Shown here one piece after another: positions 12,400 through 25,600 of a DNA stretch of 64,000 nt. Source of the stretch: Endomychus coccineus. Taxonomy: Eukaryota; Arthropoda; Insecta; Coleoptera; Endomychidae. The position numbers were made by a program, and so were the translations under genes. Where the stretch lies: NCBI GenBank assembly GCA_958510875.1, contig OY294070.1:45779299-45843298 (forward strand), given 5' to 3'. Under the pieces are notes generated by a model, which was given only the letters and a program-made list of their open reading frames with translations, searched no databases and had not been told where the DNA came from. Position 1 is the stretch's first letter. Each line of letters begins with the position of its first letter.

Positions 12400-13000
12400 A
12401 GTTTACGATGGCACATTATCTGTAATTATGTGATGAATTCTGTTATCATCCTCATCAGACAATCTGTACAGTGTCTCTTGTTCTACAACTATTCTGTGTA
12501 GCTGCTACTACAGCATAGGATGTCCTGAGAGTAGTCCTATCGCCCACCAGTTTCTTGTAAGCCCCAGTAAATCATGAGTTTTTCGTTTGCATGAATAATT
12601 TGGGTTGTGTAAGATCTTTGGTTTCTACCCAGTTTTTGGTCCTTGCCTTGTTGGTGGTCCGAATTGTTTGTCCATGGTGCTTTAGGCATTGATTCATTCC
12701 AATAGGTTCCCACTCGAAATATGTTGGTTGGCTTCCTTTTCTTGGCAGCATGTCTGCCATTTCATCCCTTTTAAGCCCTGGTGGCCTGGCACCCACACCA
12801 GTTTTGCCAGTTGTTGATGGATAAGACGGCCATTATATATCGCTCTCTAATGCTTTTATGGCTTATTGACTATCTGTCATGATGTAGATTTGCTCTTTGT
12901 TCTAGCTCTCCAACATGATTTGGATGCAGTTTGTTAACGCCAGTATTTCTCCCTGTTTATTGTTGGATGAACTTCAAGGTTTAGACAATATTTTGTCTTA
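12400..13000 (-). pseudogene. LINE RNase H domain relic
   Basis: Read on the minus strand with stops and shifts, this stretch shows an RNase H pattern: a 'GEILAL' helix, the acidic motif 'IYIMTDSQ' near 12855-12893, an 'AIKALES' helix, then a degenerate 'GARPPGLKRDEMADMLPRKGS' block (12720-12796) where intact RNases H of non-LTR retrotransposons have WVPGH-GI-GNE-AD-LAR-GS. Downstream there is a conserved-looking tail. It is a decayed fragment of an RNase H-bearing non-LTR element (I, R1 or jockey-like); the clade is not determined. Confidence 0.7.
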
Positions 13001-14159
13001 TCCTTGAAGCCTCAGATTCCGATGCCAGTTCCAGTTCTAAGTAATTTGAATTGGTTCGACATACCAGCGCTCCAAAGTTTAATATCCGAAAACTTGTTTT
13101 TGTTGCGCTTCAAATTCAACGGAGAATTTCCTTTCGAGTTCAATTTGTATTGTATCAGAACAACTCCACACAGCTGCCAGGAGGCGACAGCTATTATTTT
13201 TCACTTTCTACTGTGAACTTTGCAAACAAAAGAGTTTTCTGTCACGGTATTTAATGCTTGATCTGTTTTGCAATAGTCCTTCCCTTGAATTTTCTGTATT
13301 ATTTGGTGGTCTATCGTCTCCGTCGTCAGGAAGATTTTCAGAGAGAAAGGTTTTGTAGAAGATTTTCGCTTCTAGTGTTCCCAACAATTGAGTACGATGA
13401 AAGAGATGTATGTATCACGCTGCTTTCAGGGAGTTTCTCATTGTAAGAACTCTGAGACTGTCCTCAAGTTTGAGGCTTTTTCTTCGTTATTCTGTTATTT
13501 GGTGGTGGTTTTTCCAATGGAGAAGAGAGGTCCCAAAGTATGATGGGCTTTGTGGTAAACCAAGCGTTAGTGCTGGACAGAAATTTTAATAATTTTGCCC
13601 TAGCGATTAGATTATCGAATTAACCGTATCCTTGGAAACTTTTTCAAATCATCGCAGTTTCTTGCAATAACAACCTGTACCAAGCCCGTGACTTTCTACC
13701 CTAACACTTTTATAACATTTTCCATCCTACTTTGGCTTGTTTGTTTATTTTTTCATCAGGTTCGCGTTAATACGAATAATCACTGTTCCGGCTCCGGGAT
13801 TTTCACGTGGCCTATCGAAATTAGAAGGTTCGAATTGTATAAAAACACAATTGCATGAACGACAGACGTCTTATGTAATTAGCTACGAACGCAAACATTT
13901 TGACATATGCCTCCAGGAGCTCGCTGCACGTAAGTTAGAGTTTATACATTTTACCTCTATTTTGTTAATTTGGGGCCGTTTCGAACCCCGTGCGGCCGGC
14001 GCCAGTTGTAATAAAGTATTTTGGGCTATGGGCCGCTAGCTTCTACCTGCTTTCGGTATATTTAAGTAGCTAGAAAATTCCCTTTCGTACGTGGCACGTC
14101 AGTTGCTAGTAGGTGACAGCTGAGAATACCTAAAACTGTTTTAATTAAATTTTCCCATT
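13001..14159. other. Unassigned DNA
   Basis: No gene recognised. A G+C-rich island at about 13970-14035 contains, on the minus strand, a gggttcgaa motif resembling a tRNA B box, but no convincing A box or cloverleaf was found. Confidence 0.45.
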
Positions 14160-14385
14160 TAATCGATATTTCGGGGCCCGAGACTAGGCTATTTGGTTGG
14201 CCCCGTTCATAAACTAACGACATGGAGCGAAAAGTCTTCGTTAAGACATTCTATGTACCGTAAATTTGCACTTTTTCTAACTCGCGAGCTACGCGCTTCT
14301 CACGTGAACGTCATTCGATTAATCGAAAATTAACCAATTCAAAACAGTTTTCGTCCCAGTTTGGGGCTATCACGACCTTACTTAA
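14160..14385 (+). repeat. Second copy of the segment inside the hAT
   Basis: Plus-strand copy of the sequence found inverted at 11140-11525, running from 'cgagactaggctat' to 'ggggctatcacgacctt', where it joins directly to the second satellite family. Confidence 0.75.
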
Positions 14386-14575
14386 AATTCATCGTTGGGG
14401 TGGTGAAATAGACGAAATTGGTCAATTTTGCACCCCTAGTATGTGATTTTGCAATTTACGTGTTTTGACATTTAGATTGCACCAAGGGGGTTTTTTGGGT
14501 CGCTCAATACTATTCCAAAGCCAGATTTACTTAAAATTCATCGTTGGGGTGGTGAAATAGACAAAATTGGTCACC
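14386..14575 (-). repeat. Second 150-bp tandem family, reverse orientation
   Basis: About 1.3 copies of a second 150-bp repeat, unrelated by eye to the one at 1-5205. 'acttaaaattcatcgttggg' occurs at about 14383 and again at about 14531, and the sequence is inverted relative to 15395-16110. Confidence 0.85.
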
Positions 14576-15394
14576 AACACCAAAATATTGGTATCTTGAA
14601 ATAGAATAAAACTGTTTTCAAAATATATTTTTCTCCTTTTTGTTTCTTTAGGCACAGGTATACAAAATCTCTACGCCAGGTATAGTATATAGTATACCTA
14701 TAGGTATTAATATACAGGCATCTATCTTTATACCGGCAGGTGCACTATTTTGTAAATAACGTACCCAGATATAATGTAAAAAAGGTAGATATAAGGTGTG
14801 TTGTACTCATCATAATAATTGTTAAATTCCTTCTTTTTTTAATGCGTTGGGCCCCTTCGTATACATATTTAATGTACAGAAAACCAAAGACTGCATCCTT
14901 CTAAACTTATCTCATTTTACAGCCCTGAGATCGTTACACAGGTTATATCCACATACACGTGCATGTGTTCAAACGTCGCATCTGTTTATGACGTGGTCCA
15001 CTGCTTGAAATGAGAGATTTTTTTTTCACCTTCTTATGTCGGACATAATAATCTGTTCAGTTTCTTTATAGACGACAAAGGAAAACATTCTTTCTTGTAG
15101 CTACATTTGTTTCACAGCGTTGATATCATTTTAGTTGAATATTTGTATTTTATATACTTCAATTTATATTTCATTTTGTATTTTATGGTTCAAGAACCAA
15201 CAAGAACGCAAAAGCGTGTGTCAGTGTATGAAAGTTGTTGCATTTAAGTGTTATCAATCAAGTGTTTTTTGAACATGAAAGTGTAGTTATTAAATATTTG
15301 TGTTCTTTTTCAAACAATTACTAATATTCCTATCCTCTTAATATTGGAAAAGGAGAAAACTCCGAAATAATTTTAAAATGCAAAAATAATAAAA
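14576..15394. other. Unique spacer between the inverted tandem arrays
   Basis: A+T-rich, with no gene or known repeat seen. It occupies the same position relative to its flanking inverted arrays as the spacer at 2451-3534 does to its own. Confidence 0.5.
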
Positions 15395-16110
15395 ATTTAG
15401 AAGCGTGTCAAATTAGCCATTTTTGTGAATTTCCCACTCCTACGATGATATTCGAGTAAATCTGGTTTTGGAATCGTATTCAGCGACTAAAAAAACCTCC
15501 TTGGTGCACTCGAAATGATAAAAACACGTAAATTGCAACATATTAAGGGTGCAAAATTGGCCAATTTTGTCAATTTTACCACTTCAACGATGGATTGCAA
15601 GTAAATCTGGTATCGGATTCGTGTTTAGTGACCCAAAAAACTTCCTTGGTGCACTCGAATTGACAAAAACACGTAAATCCAGAATAACATATAAGGGGTG
15701 CAAAATTGGCCAATTTTGTCGATTTCACCACCCCAACGATGAATTTTAAGTAAATCTGGTTTCGGAATCGTATTCAGCGACCCAAAAAACCTCTTTGGTG
15801 CATTCGAAATGCCTAAAACATGTAAATTGCAAAACAACATATTAAGGGTGCAAAATTGGCCAATTTTGTCAATTTTACCACCTCAACGATGGATTGCAAG
15901 TAAATCTGGCTTCGGATTCGTGTTCAGCGACCCAAAAAACTTCCTTGGTGCAGTCGAATTGACAAAAACACGTAAATTGAAGAATAACATATAAGGGGTG
16001 CGCAATTGGCCAATTTTGTCGATTTGACCACCCCTACGATGGATTGCAAGTAAATCTGGCTACGGATTCGTGTTCAGCGACCCAAAAAACTTCTTAGGTG
16101 CACTCGAAAT
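15395..16110 (+). repeat. Second 150-bp tandem family, forward orientation
   Basis: About 4.7 copies. The phrase 'gcaaaattggccaattttgtc' or a close variant begins at 15551, 15700, 15850 and 16000, so the period is 149-150 bp. Open frames of 60-70 codons here and on the other strand result from the repeat and are not genes. Confidence 0.9.
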
Positions 16111-16359
16111 GCCAAAATACCTTTTCTTGTAGAAAATACAATTCAAGACTTGGCATGTTGCAAATGTCGCCCCCAATGGGTGGGGTTGGGGTTCCCAAGA
16201 GGTTTTAAGGTGTATGAATGATCCTGAGAATCTCCTGAAGCTAATGCAACAAAAATTTTTCGATTCGAACCTACATGTTTTTTTTTATTTTCCGGTTCAC
16301 AGCCTGGACTATTAGTACGCATTCCTTTCACGTTACATGATATTGGTGTTTAACAGTGC
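16111..16359. other. Unassigned DNA
   Basis: Nothing recognised on either strand. Confidence 0.4.
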
Positions 16360-16890
16360 ACAGAAGTCATAATTTGGTCCAAAGACATAACTTTGGCCCC
16401 ATTTCGAAAATTTTGGACCACCAAAAATCTGCATTTTTTGAGATTAGAAAATTTTCACGAAATCTGAATTGTTTCATTAAACGTTTTCATAACGAGTATG
16501 TTAAGTCAAGCAGATCGATTTAGGTTGAGTAGAAGCGGAGCTATCCTGATAAATGTGTTTGGGCCTCTAGAGGGCCCAATTTTGGGCCTATCGACAAAAA
16601 CCTTTGATCAAATTACAGAGCTGTACATCGGCTATTTAAGTTTCAAACAGGGTACGGCGATTCGTTCACAATGCCAAGTTATAAAGAATTTCATTATGAA
16701 AAACTAGCGCGGAATTTCATTTAGCAGCAATAAGCGAGCGTCGCCGTCGGTACAATAGATTCCGCGCGCGAAATTAGTTTTTTAAATATTTCAAAATGCA
16801 CCTGAAGACTTATAATCGTTTTGTAAGAATGTGTGAGTGTATGTAGACGTGTGAACGTGTATTATGTGATCGTGACATGATGTTTTTATA
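16360..16890 (+). repeat. Duplicated segment, uninterrupted copy
   Basis: Direct copy of 8035-8250 plus 11655-11975 (about 80% alike by eye). It preserves the pre-insertion site 'cctctagagggcccaa' and so identifies the hAT target duplication. Confidence 0.8.
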
Positions 16891-17184
16891 GGGTGTTACA
16901 TAACGAATTTCAATATTGGAACAAAAAAAATAAGATAAATAAATAATTTCGTTTTTTTTTCACATTTATATTTAATGATTTTAAGTTTCATATTTATTAA
17001 AAAATTATCTATATGTCTAATTATTCACAAATAACCTAAGTTTTATATTGTTTCCCATTATTCATAACATAATATAATTTGATCTAATAACTTATAACAT
17101 ATATCACACACAAATACATAACATTGCTTATCGAGAAAAATGAAATAACAATAAATGCAAGTGTACAAATTTACATCTTGGGTA
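16891..17184. other. A+T-rich DNA, nothing recognised
   Basis: Very A+T-rich stretch without open frames or recognisable repeats. Confidence 0.4.
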
Positions 17185-17440
17185 CACGGTCTCGAATGGA
17201 CTTCGGACCGGAGCTTCTTAATTTTTCAAACAAACAACCCCTTGTTTTGCCTCAAAACGCAAAAATTCGAAAAATGGTAATTTTTCTGTCCAAATAATGG
17301 ACATAGCTTTGCGAGCACAGGGTTAATCCAAACTACAACATCGTTTTCAGCAAGTCAAAATACAAAAGAATAGACCAAAATTAGAGCTCGCCAAAATTCT
17401 GACAAAATTCCTTCATTTTCCTCCTTGAATGCCTGGACTA
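17185..17440 (-). repeat. Right arm of the ~10-kb inverted-repeat block
   Basis: Inverted partner of 7490-7775. It includes 'gcgagcacagggttaatcc' (about 17318-17337) and ends at 'cctggactat' (about 17432-17441). The LINE fragment follows immediately, so the arm boundary may coincide with an old insertion junction. Confidence 0.75.
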
Positions 17441-17848
17441 TGGTGGAACAACAGAAGAAATTTGTGATGAACATTTATAGAAAAGGGAGAGATCCCCCAC
17501 CTTTCTACGATGTTCTAGAGAGTTCAATGAACTCGTAAGTGTGACATCATCAATCAGACGAATAGCTCTCTTCTGGATAGAATTCAAGAGCTTCAGCATA
17601 TGTTTGGGAGCCGAACTCCAACCATGTGAACAGTACTCCAGGACAGGTCAAGTCCGTGCTTTGTAGATAATGAGGAGCTGCTGGGATGTAAAGTAGCTCT
17701 TGGCACGGAATAGAAAACTAATTTTTTGTGAAGCGGTTTTCGCACGGGACCTCACATGATCGTCCCATGAGAGGATGCTGCTGGTGGTGGTCCCATGAGA
17801 GGATGCTGTTGGTGGTGAAGCTGAAAGTTTCACAGAATTAAAGTTCAC
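17440..17848 (-). pseudogene. Non-LTR retrotransposon reverse-transcriptase C-terminus (relic)
   Basis: On the minus strand the reading has the thumb-like tail of jockey/CR1-type reverse transcriptases: 'LSWDDHVRS', 'FLFRAKSYFTSQQLLIIYKA', 'LEYCSHGW', 'LLNSIQKRAIRLIDD' and 'HRRKVGDLSLFYK'. One in-frame TGA (plus strand 17648-17650) interrupts it, at a position where an arginine codon is usual in the family. A 28-bp near-perfect tandem duplication (gtcccatgagaggatgctg..., about 17763-17818) lies at its upstream end. It is a truncated, dead copy. Confidence 0.85.
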
Positions 17849-19686
17849 AAAAAATCAAAACTATTGTATTTAGCCACATGTGATTTTTGGCTGTCAAGCT
17901 TGTAAACAAATCCCTACGTAATCCGCCGGAACATTGATATTCGTTCTTTTTACTTTCCTTTAAATGAGGGAGTGGACGAATCCGCCTCCATTTGTATATG
18001 CCTCTTCTCTAAATATTTCTGTTCTATAGTGACTTTATAATTGAAAGCGATATTCAACAGAGCATTAGAAAGCGCAAAGTTTCTGTTTTACGATGTGCAA
18101 CCGTCGCTAATAATATTATTAATCCAAATTGTCTTAATGTTGACAATGCAATAATTTTTGGTCAGTTTCTAAAACCGTCAACACATATTCCAGAAGAAAA
18201 TACATATTATTGCCGATTAATTATTAGGTGAAACTTTTCCAGCAGATTCACGTCATATATCATGCATCATTGGATTTTATATGATACATTGTAAAATTAT
18301 TAACCATTAATTCCATTTTGAAATATAGGACGGATGAGCTTGATTGACTTAGCAACACAGCTTGCATATCCGGGTAAAAAACTCGATTATTGGAAGCTTT
18401 GTCTATTTGCTTGCTTCTCTGGACTCATTCTTCTTAATCTGGTGCATTGAAAACTCCTCTTCAGAGATAGTTTTGACACGGTATCATACACAAAAATAAC
18501 ATTCGTCGTTCTTGGCTTTGAGAAAGTTTAAATCCAATTTATCGAAAACGAGTTGAAATAGGGCAATAGATACAGATTTTGAGATTTGTTCGTTGCACCA
18601 CTGTCTATAAAGTTTGTAAAGAACTGATATGGAAATCCAGTTTCGTTCTCAGTAAAGTTTAGAAGACCCAACTCGGCAAAAACCCGAGACTCAACCCTCG
18701 GGAGGTACTCCGAGGTGATTTGTTTGATTTTTAGTTTTTCATTCATATTTGTATTGTTTTGCTATCACCAAAGGTCTAATTTTTCCAATTTATAATGGCT
18801 CTCTCCTATAGTTCACGAGTATTTAGGAACATCTTAAAACTCGAAGCTTCTCTTCATTTGTCCATTTTAAATAGTAAATCCACGTTAACCTTCTTGGTGT
18901 ATCTCCAGTTTGTCTGTTTATTTGTCTTTTAGTGCATTTTTTTTCACCAGTAAGCTTACATAAACCTTTTGTTGGTCCCACGACAAATCCGTTCAAAAGC
19001 GTTTAACATTCGTCTTTCCATTTCGTCAAATCGACGAAAAACTTATAACTTGTGCTGAAATTTTGCAATTGCAAATATGTTTAAGCCTTCTCCTTTTTCT
19101 TGGAATCTCATAACTCTATGCTCCATCGCATTTCCTTTTGCCTAGTATTTTTGATGAAGTTTCCGTTTTCTTTTATTATTGTTCCTGTCGCACTTCATTT
19201 CCATTCAGGCGCCTTGTATTTTACCATCTATATGTCTTAGATGAATTCTGATGAATTAATCGAATTTTTTCTGTTTCAGGCTTTTATCCGATTAAAACCA
19301 ACAAATAAGTGAGGATGATTACAGTAATTGCAGAGCCATACAAGAAGGATCAAAAACATTCTGTGACCACGTAAACCATTACGAAAATGTGTCAGCGAAT
19401 TTTTTAAAATCAAATCTTGTGAATTGGTTCATTGAAAATAACAACTTGGTGTTTTTTCAAGTGCGAACAGCACTTCTATTTAAATTTTTCAGTATTCTAG
19501 GAGAGCGAACAATTGTATGATTCGGCAAGAAGTCTAGGACTACGGAAGAAATAGAACATGTCTGAAAATAATGTTCCGGAGTACTCTGATGTTTTATTCT
19601 GCTTACGCATCGCTAGCCTGCGCAGTGCGTTACTTGGATATTTGTATTTTATCTTTCATATTTACATTTGCTCACGGTATCTGATC
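17849..19686. other. Unassigned DNA before the 366-bp satellite
   Basis: No gene or repeat identified. A 72-codon minus-strand frame at 18528-18746 has no recognised domain. The final part (about 19300-19680) has slightly more even base composition but no sustained frame. Confidence 0.4.
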
Positions 19687-22600
19687 TTCGATCCAAATGA
19701 TTGAAAGCGGTATATGTAGAAACATATTGCTCGTTGTTTCAAATGCCTTTACACTGAACTCACGGGGAAAGAAAGAAATGACGCTTGGCTACTTGGCCAA
19801 CGTAACAAGAAATGTGTTACGTAATAGCTCTAATTTTATCTTTCGAATGTTTTACTTCAATAATTCCTAATCTTCACTTTTGATTCCACATTGATACAAT
19901 TTAACAATGTTATATTATTACAGTGAATTAGATAAGATTGATACTTTTTGTCCACATCATCCTCTTGAGAAGTTGTAAGGGCAAATCGATGGCGTAATCA
20001 GGAAACAAGTCAACTCCTTCAGAGCTTATTTTGCAGGAGTAGCTTGAAAGTGTTCGATCCAAATGGTTGAAAGCAGTACATCTAGAAACATATTGCTCGT
20101 TGTTTCAAATGCCTTTACACTGAACTCACGGGGAAAGAAAGAAATGACGCTTGGCTACTTGGCCAACGTAACAAGAAATGTGTTACGTAATAGCTCTAAT
20201 TTTATCTTTAGAATGTTTTACTTCAATAATTCCTAATCTTCACTTTTGATTCCACATTGATACAATTTAACAATGTTATATCATTACAGTGAATTAGATG
20301 AAATTAATACTTTTTGTCCACATCATCCTCTTGAGAAGTTGTAAGGGCAAATCGACGGCGTAATCAGGAAACAAGTCAACTCCTTTAGAGCTTGTTTTGC
20401 AGGAGTAGCTTGAAAGTGTTCGATCCAAATGGTTGAAAGCAGTACATCTAGAAACATATTGCTCGTTGTTTCAAATGCCTTTACACTGAACTCACGGGGC
20501 AAGAAAGAAATGACGCTTGGCTACTTGGCCAACGTAACAAGAAATGTGTTACGTAATAGCTCTAATTTTATCTTTAGAATGTTTTGCTTCAATAATTCCT
20601 AATCTTCACTTTTGATTCCACATTGATACAATTTAACAATGTTATATTATTACAGTGAATTAGATAAGATTGATACTTTTTGTCCACATCATCCTCTTGA
20701 GAAGTTGTAAGGGCAAATCGATGGCGTAATCAGGAAACAAGTCAACTCCTTTAGAGCTTGTTTTGCAGGAGTAGCTTGAAAGTGTTCGATCCAAATGGTT
20801 GAAAGCAGTACATCTAGAAACATATTGCTCGTTGTTTCAAATGCCTTTACACTGAACTCACGGGGCAAGAAAGAAATGACGCTTGGCTACTTGGCCAACG
20901 TAACAAGAAATGTGTTACGTAATAGCTCTAATTTTATCTTTAGAATGTTTTGCTTCAATAATTCCTAATCTTCACTTTTGATTCCACATTGATACAATTT
21001 AACAATGTTATATTATTACAGTGAATTAGATAAGATTGATACTTTTTGTCCACATCATCCTCTTGAGAAGTTGTAAGGGCAATACGACGGCGTAATCAGG
21101 AAACAAGTCAACTCCTTCAGAGCTTATTTTGCAGGAGTAGCTTGAAAGTGTTCGATCCAAATGGTTGAAAGCAGTACATCTAGAAACATATTGCTCGTTG
21201 TTTCAAATGCCTTTACACTGAACTCACGGGGAAAGAAAGAAATGACGCTTGGCTACTTGGCCAACGTAACAAGAAATGTGTTACGTAATAGCTCTAATTT
21301 TATCTTTAGAATGTTTTACTTCAATAATTCCTAATCTTCACTTTTGATTCCACATTGATACAATTTAACAATGTTATATTATTACAGTGAATTAGATAAG
21401 ATTGATACTTTTTGTCCACATCATCCTCTTGAGAAGTTGTAAGGGCAAATCGATGGCGTAATCAGGAAACAAGTCAACTCCTTTAGAGCTTGTTTTGCAG
21501 GAGTAGCTTGAAAGTGTTCGATCCAAATGGTTGAAAGCAGTACATCTAGAAACATATTGCTCGTTGTTTCAAATGCCTTTACACTGAACTCACGGGGCAA
21601 GAAAGAAATGACGCTTGGCTACTTGGCCAACGTAACAAGAAATGTGTTACGTAATAGCTCTAATTTTATCTTTAGAATGTTTTGCTTCAATAATTCCTAA
21701 TCTTCACTTTTGATTCCACATTGATACAATTTAACAATGTTATATTATTACAGTGAATTAGATAAGATTGATACTTTTTGTCCACATCATCCTCTTGAGA
21801 AGTTGTAAGGGCAATACGACGGCGTAATCAGGAAACAAGTCAACTCCTTCAGAGCTTATTTTGCAGGAGTAGCTTGAAAGTGTTCGATCCAAATGGTTGA
21901 AAGCAGTACATCTAGAAACATATTGCTCGTTGTTTCAAATGCCTTTACACTGAACTCACGGGGAAAGAAAGAAATGACGCTTGGCTACTTGGCCAACGTA
22001 ACAAGAAATGTGTTACGTAATAGCTCTAATTTTATCTTTAGAATGTTTTACTTCAATAATTCCTAATCTTCACTTTTGATTCCACATTGATACAATTTAA
22101 CAATGTTATATTATTACAGTGAATTAGATAAGATTGATACTTTTTGTCCACATCATCCTCTTGAGAAGTTGTAAGGGCAAATCGATGGCGTAATCAGGAA
22201 ACAAGTCAACTCCTTTAGAGCTTGTTTTGCAGGAGTAGCTTGAAAGTGTTCGATCCAAATGGTTGAAAGCAGTACATCTAGAAACATATTGCTCGTTGTT
22301 TCAAATGCCTTTACACTGAACTCACGGGGAAAGAAAGAAATGACGCTTGGCTACTTGGCCAACGTAACAAGAAATGTGTTACGTAATAGCTCTAATTTTA
22401 TCTTTAGAATGTTTTGCTTCAATAATTCCTAATCTTCACTTTTGATTCCACATTGATACAATTTAACAATGTTATATTATTACAGTGAATTAGATAAGAT
22501 TGATACTTTTTGTCCACATCATCCTCTTGAGAAGTTGTAAGGGCAAATCGACGGCGTAATCAGGAAACAAGTCAACTCCTTCAGAGCTTATTTTGCAGGA

Positions 22601-25600
22601 GTAGCTTGAAAGTGTTTGATCCAAATGGTTGAAAGCAGTACATCTAGAAACATATTGCTCGTTGTTTCAAATGCCTTTACACTGAACTCACGGGGAAAGA
22701 AAGAAATGACGCTTGGCTACTTGGCCAACGTAACAAGAAATGTGTTACGTAATAGCTCTAATTTTATCTTTAGAATGTTTTACTTCAATAATTCCTAATC
22801 TTCACTTTTGATTCCACATTGATACAATTTAACAATGTTATATTATTACAGTGAATTAGATGAAATTAATACTTTTTGTCCACATCATCCTCTTGAGAAG
22901 TTGTAAGGGCAAATCGACGGCGTAATCAGGAAACAAGTCAACTCCTTCAGAGCTTATTTTGCAGGAGTAGCTTGAAAGTGTTTGATCCAAATGGTTGAAA
23001 GCAGTACATCTAGAAACATATTGCTCGTTGTTTCAAATGCCTTTACACTGAACTCACGGGGAAAGAAAGAAATGACGCTTGGCTACTTGGCCAACGTAAC
23101 AAGAAATGTGTTACGTAATAGCTCTAATTTTATCTTTAGAATGTTTTACTTCAATAATTCCTAATCTTCACTTTTGATTCCACATTGATACAATTTAACA
23201 ATGTTATATTATTACAGTGAATTAGATGAAATTAATACTTTTTGTCCACATCATCCTCTTGAGAAGTTGTAAGGGCAAATCGACGGCGTAATCAGGAAAC
23301 AAGTCAACTCCTTCAGAGCTTATTTTGCAGGAGTAGCTTGAAAGTGTTTGATCCAAATGGTTGAAAGCAGTACATCTAGAAACATATTGCTCGTTGTTTC
23401 AAATGCCTTTACACTGAACTCACGGGGAAAGAAAGAAATGACGCTTGGCTACTTGGCCAACGTAACAAGAAATGTGTTACGTAATAGCTCTAATTTTATC
23501 TTTAGAATGTTTTACTTCAATAATTCCTAATCTTCACTTTTGATTCCACATTGATACAATTTAACAATGTTATATTATTACAGTGAATTAGATGAAATTA
23601 ATACTTTTTGTCCACATCATCCTCTTGAGAAGTTGTAAGGGCAAATCGACGGCGTAATCAGGAAACAAGTCAACTCCTTCAGAGCTTATTTTGCAGGAGT
23701 AGCTTGAAAGTGTTTGATCCAAATGGTTGAAAGCAGTACATCTAGAAACATATTGCTCGTTGTTTCAAATGCCTTTACACTGAACTCACGGGGAAAGAAA
23801 GAAATGACGCTTGGCTACTTGGCCAACGTAACAAGAAATGTGTTACGTAATAGCTCTAATTTTATCTTTAGAATGTTTTACTTCAATAATTCCTAATCTT
23901 CACTTTTGATTCCACATTGATACAATTTAACAATGTTATATTATTACAGTGAATTAGATGAAATTAATACTTTTTGTCCACATCATCCTCTTGAGAAGTT
24001 GTAAGGGCAAATCGACGGCGTAATCAGGAAACAAGTCAACTCCTTTAGAGCTTGTTTTGCAGGAGTAGCTTGAAAGTGTTCGATCCAAATGGTTGAAAGC
24101 AGTACATCTAGAAACATATTGCTCGTTGTTTCAAATGCCTTTACACTGAACTCACGGGGAAAGAAAGAAATGACGCTTGGCTACTTGGCCAACGTAACAA
24201 GAAATGTGTTACGTAATAGCTCTAATTTTATCTTTCGAATGTTTTACTTCAATAATTCCTAATCTTCACTTTTGATTCCACATTGATACAATTTAACAAT
24301 GTTATATTATTACAGTGAATTAGATAAGATTGATACTTTTTGTCCACATCATCCTCTTGAGAAGTTGTAAGGGCAAATCGACGGCGTAATCAGGAAACAA
24401 GTCAACTCCTTCAGAGCTTATTTTGCAGGAGTAGCTTGAAAGTGTTTGATCCAAATGGTTGAAAGCAGTACATCTAGAAACATATTGCTCGTTGTTTCAA
24501 ATGCCTTTACACTGAACTCACGGGGAAAGAAAGAAATGACGCTTGGCTACTTGGCCAACGTAACAAGAAATGTGTTACGTAATAGCTCTAATTTTATCTT
24601 TAGAATGTTTTACTTCAATAATTCCTAATCTTCACTTTTGATTCCACATTGATACAATTTAACAATGTTATATTATTACAGTGAATTAGATAAGATTGAT
24701 ACTTTTTGTCCACATCATCCTCTTGAGAAGTTGTAAGGGCAAATCGACGGCCTAATCAGGAAACAAGTCAACTCCTTCAGAGCTTATTTTGCAGGAGTAG
24801 CTTGAAAGTGTTTGATCCAAATGGTTGAAAGCAGTACATCTAGAAACATATTGCTCGTTGTTTCAAATGCCTTTACACTGAACTCACGGGGAAAGAAAGA
24901 AATGACGCTTGGCTACTTGGCCAACGTAACAAGAAATGTGTTACGTAATAGCTCTAATTTTATCTTTAGAATGTTTTACTTCAATAATTCCTAATCTTCA
25001 CTTTTGATTCCACATTGATACAATTTAACAATGTTATATTATTACAGTGAATTAGATAAGATTGATACTTTTTGTCCACATCATCCTCTTGAGAAGTTGT
25101 AAGGGCAAATCGACGGCCTAATCAGGAAACAAGTCAACTCCTTCAGAGCTTATTTTGCAGGAGTAGCTTGAAAGTGTTTGATCCAAATGGTTGAAAGCAG
25201 TACATCTAGAAACATATTGCTCGTTGTTTCAAATGCCTTTACACTGAACTCACGGGGAAAGAAAGAAATGACGCTTGGCTACTTGGCCAACGTAACAAGA
25301 AATGTGTTACGTAATAGCTCTAATTTTATCTTTCGAATGTTTTACTTCAATAATTCCTAATCTTCACTTTTGATTCCACATTGATACAATTTAACAATGT
25401 TATATTATTACAGTGAATTAGATGAAATTAATACTTTTTGTCCACATCATCCTCTTGAGAAGTTGTAAGGGCAAATCGATGGCGTAATCAGGAAACAAGT
25501 CAACTCCTTCAGAGCTTATTTTGCAGGAGTAGCTTGAAAGTGTTTGATCCAAATGGTTGAAAGCAGTACATCTAGAAACATATTGCTCGTTGTTTCAAAT

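Noticed and set aside
13970..14040. tRNA or SINE with B box (gggttcgaa on the minus strand)
   Set aside because: No A box at the right distance and no cloverleaf could be drawn.
15549..15994. 60-70 codon frames repeated at 15549 and 15809, with an opposite-strand frame at 15625-15840
   Set aside because: They recur with the 150-bp repeat on both strands; not genes.
22616..25360. Series of 60-codon genes beginning MIQMVES
   Set aside because: The first codon is TTG, and the frames are part of a 366-bp satellite; no promoter or independent evidence of expression.
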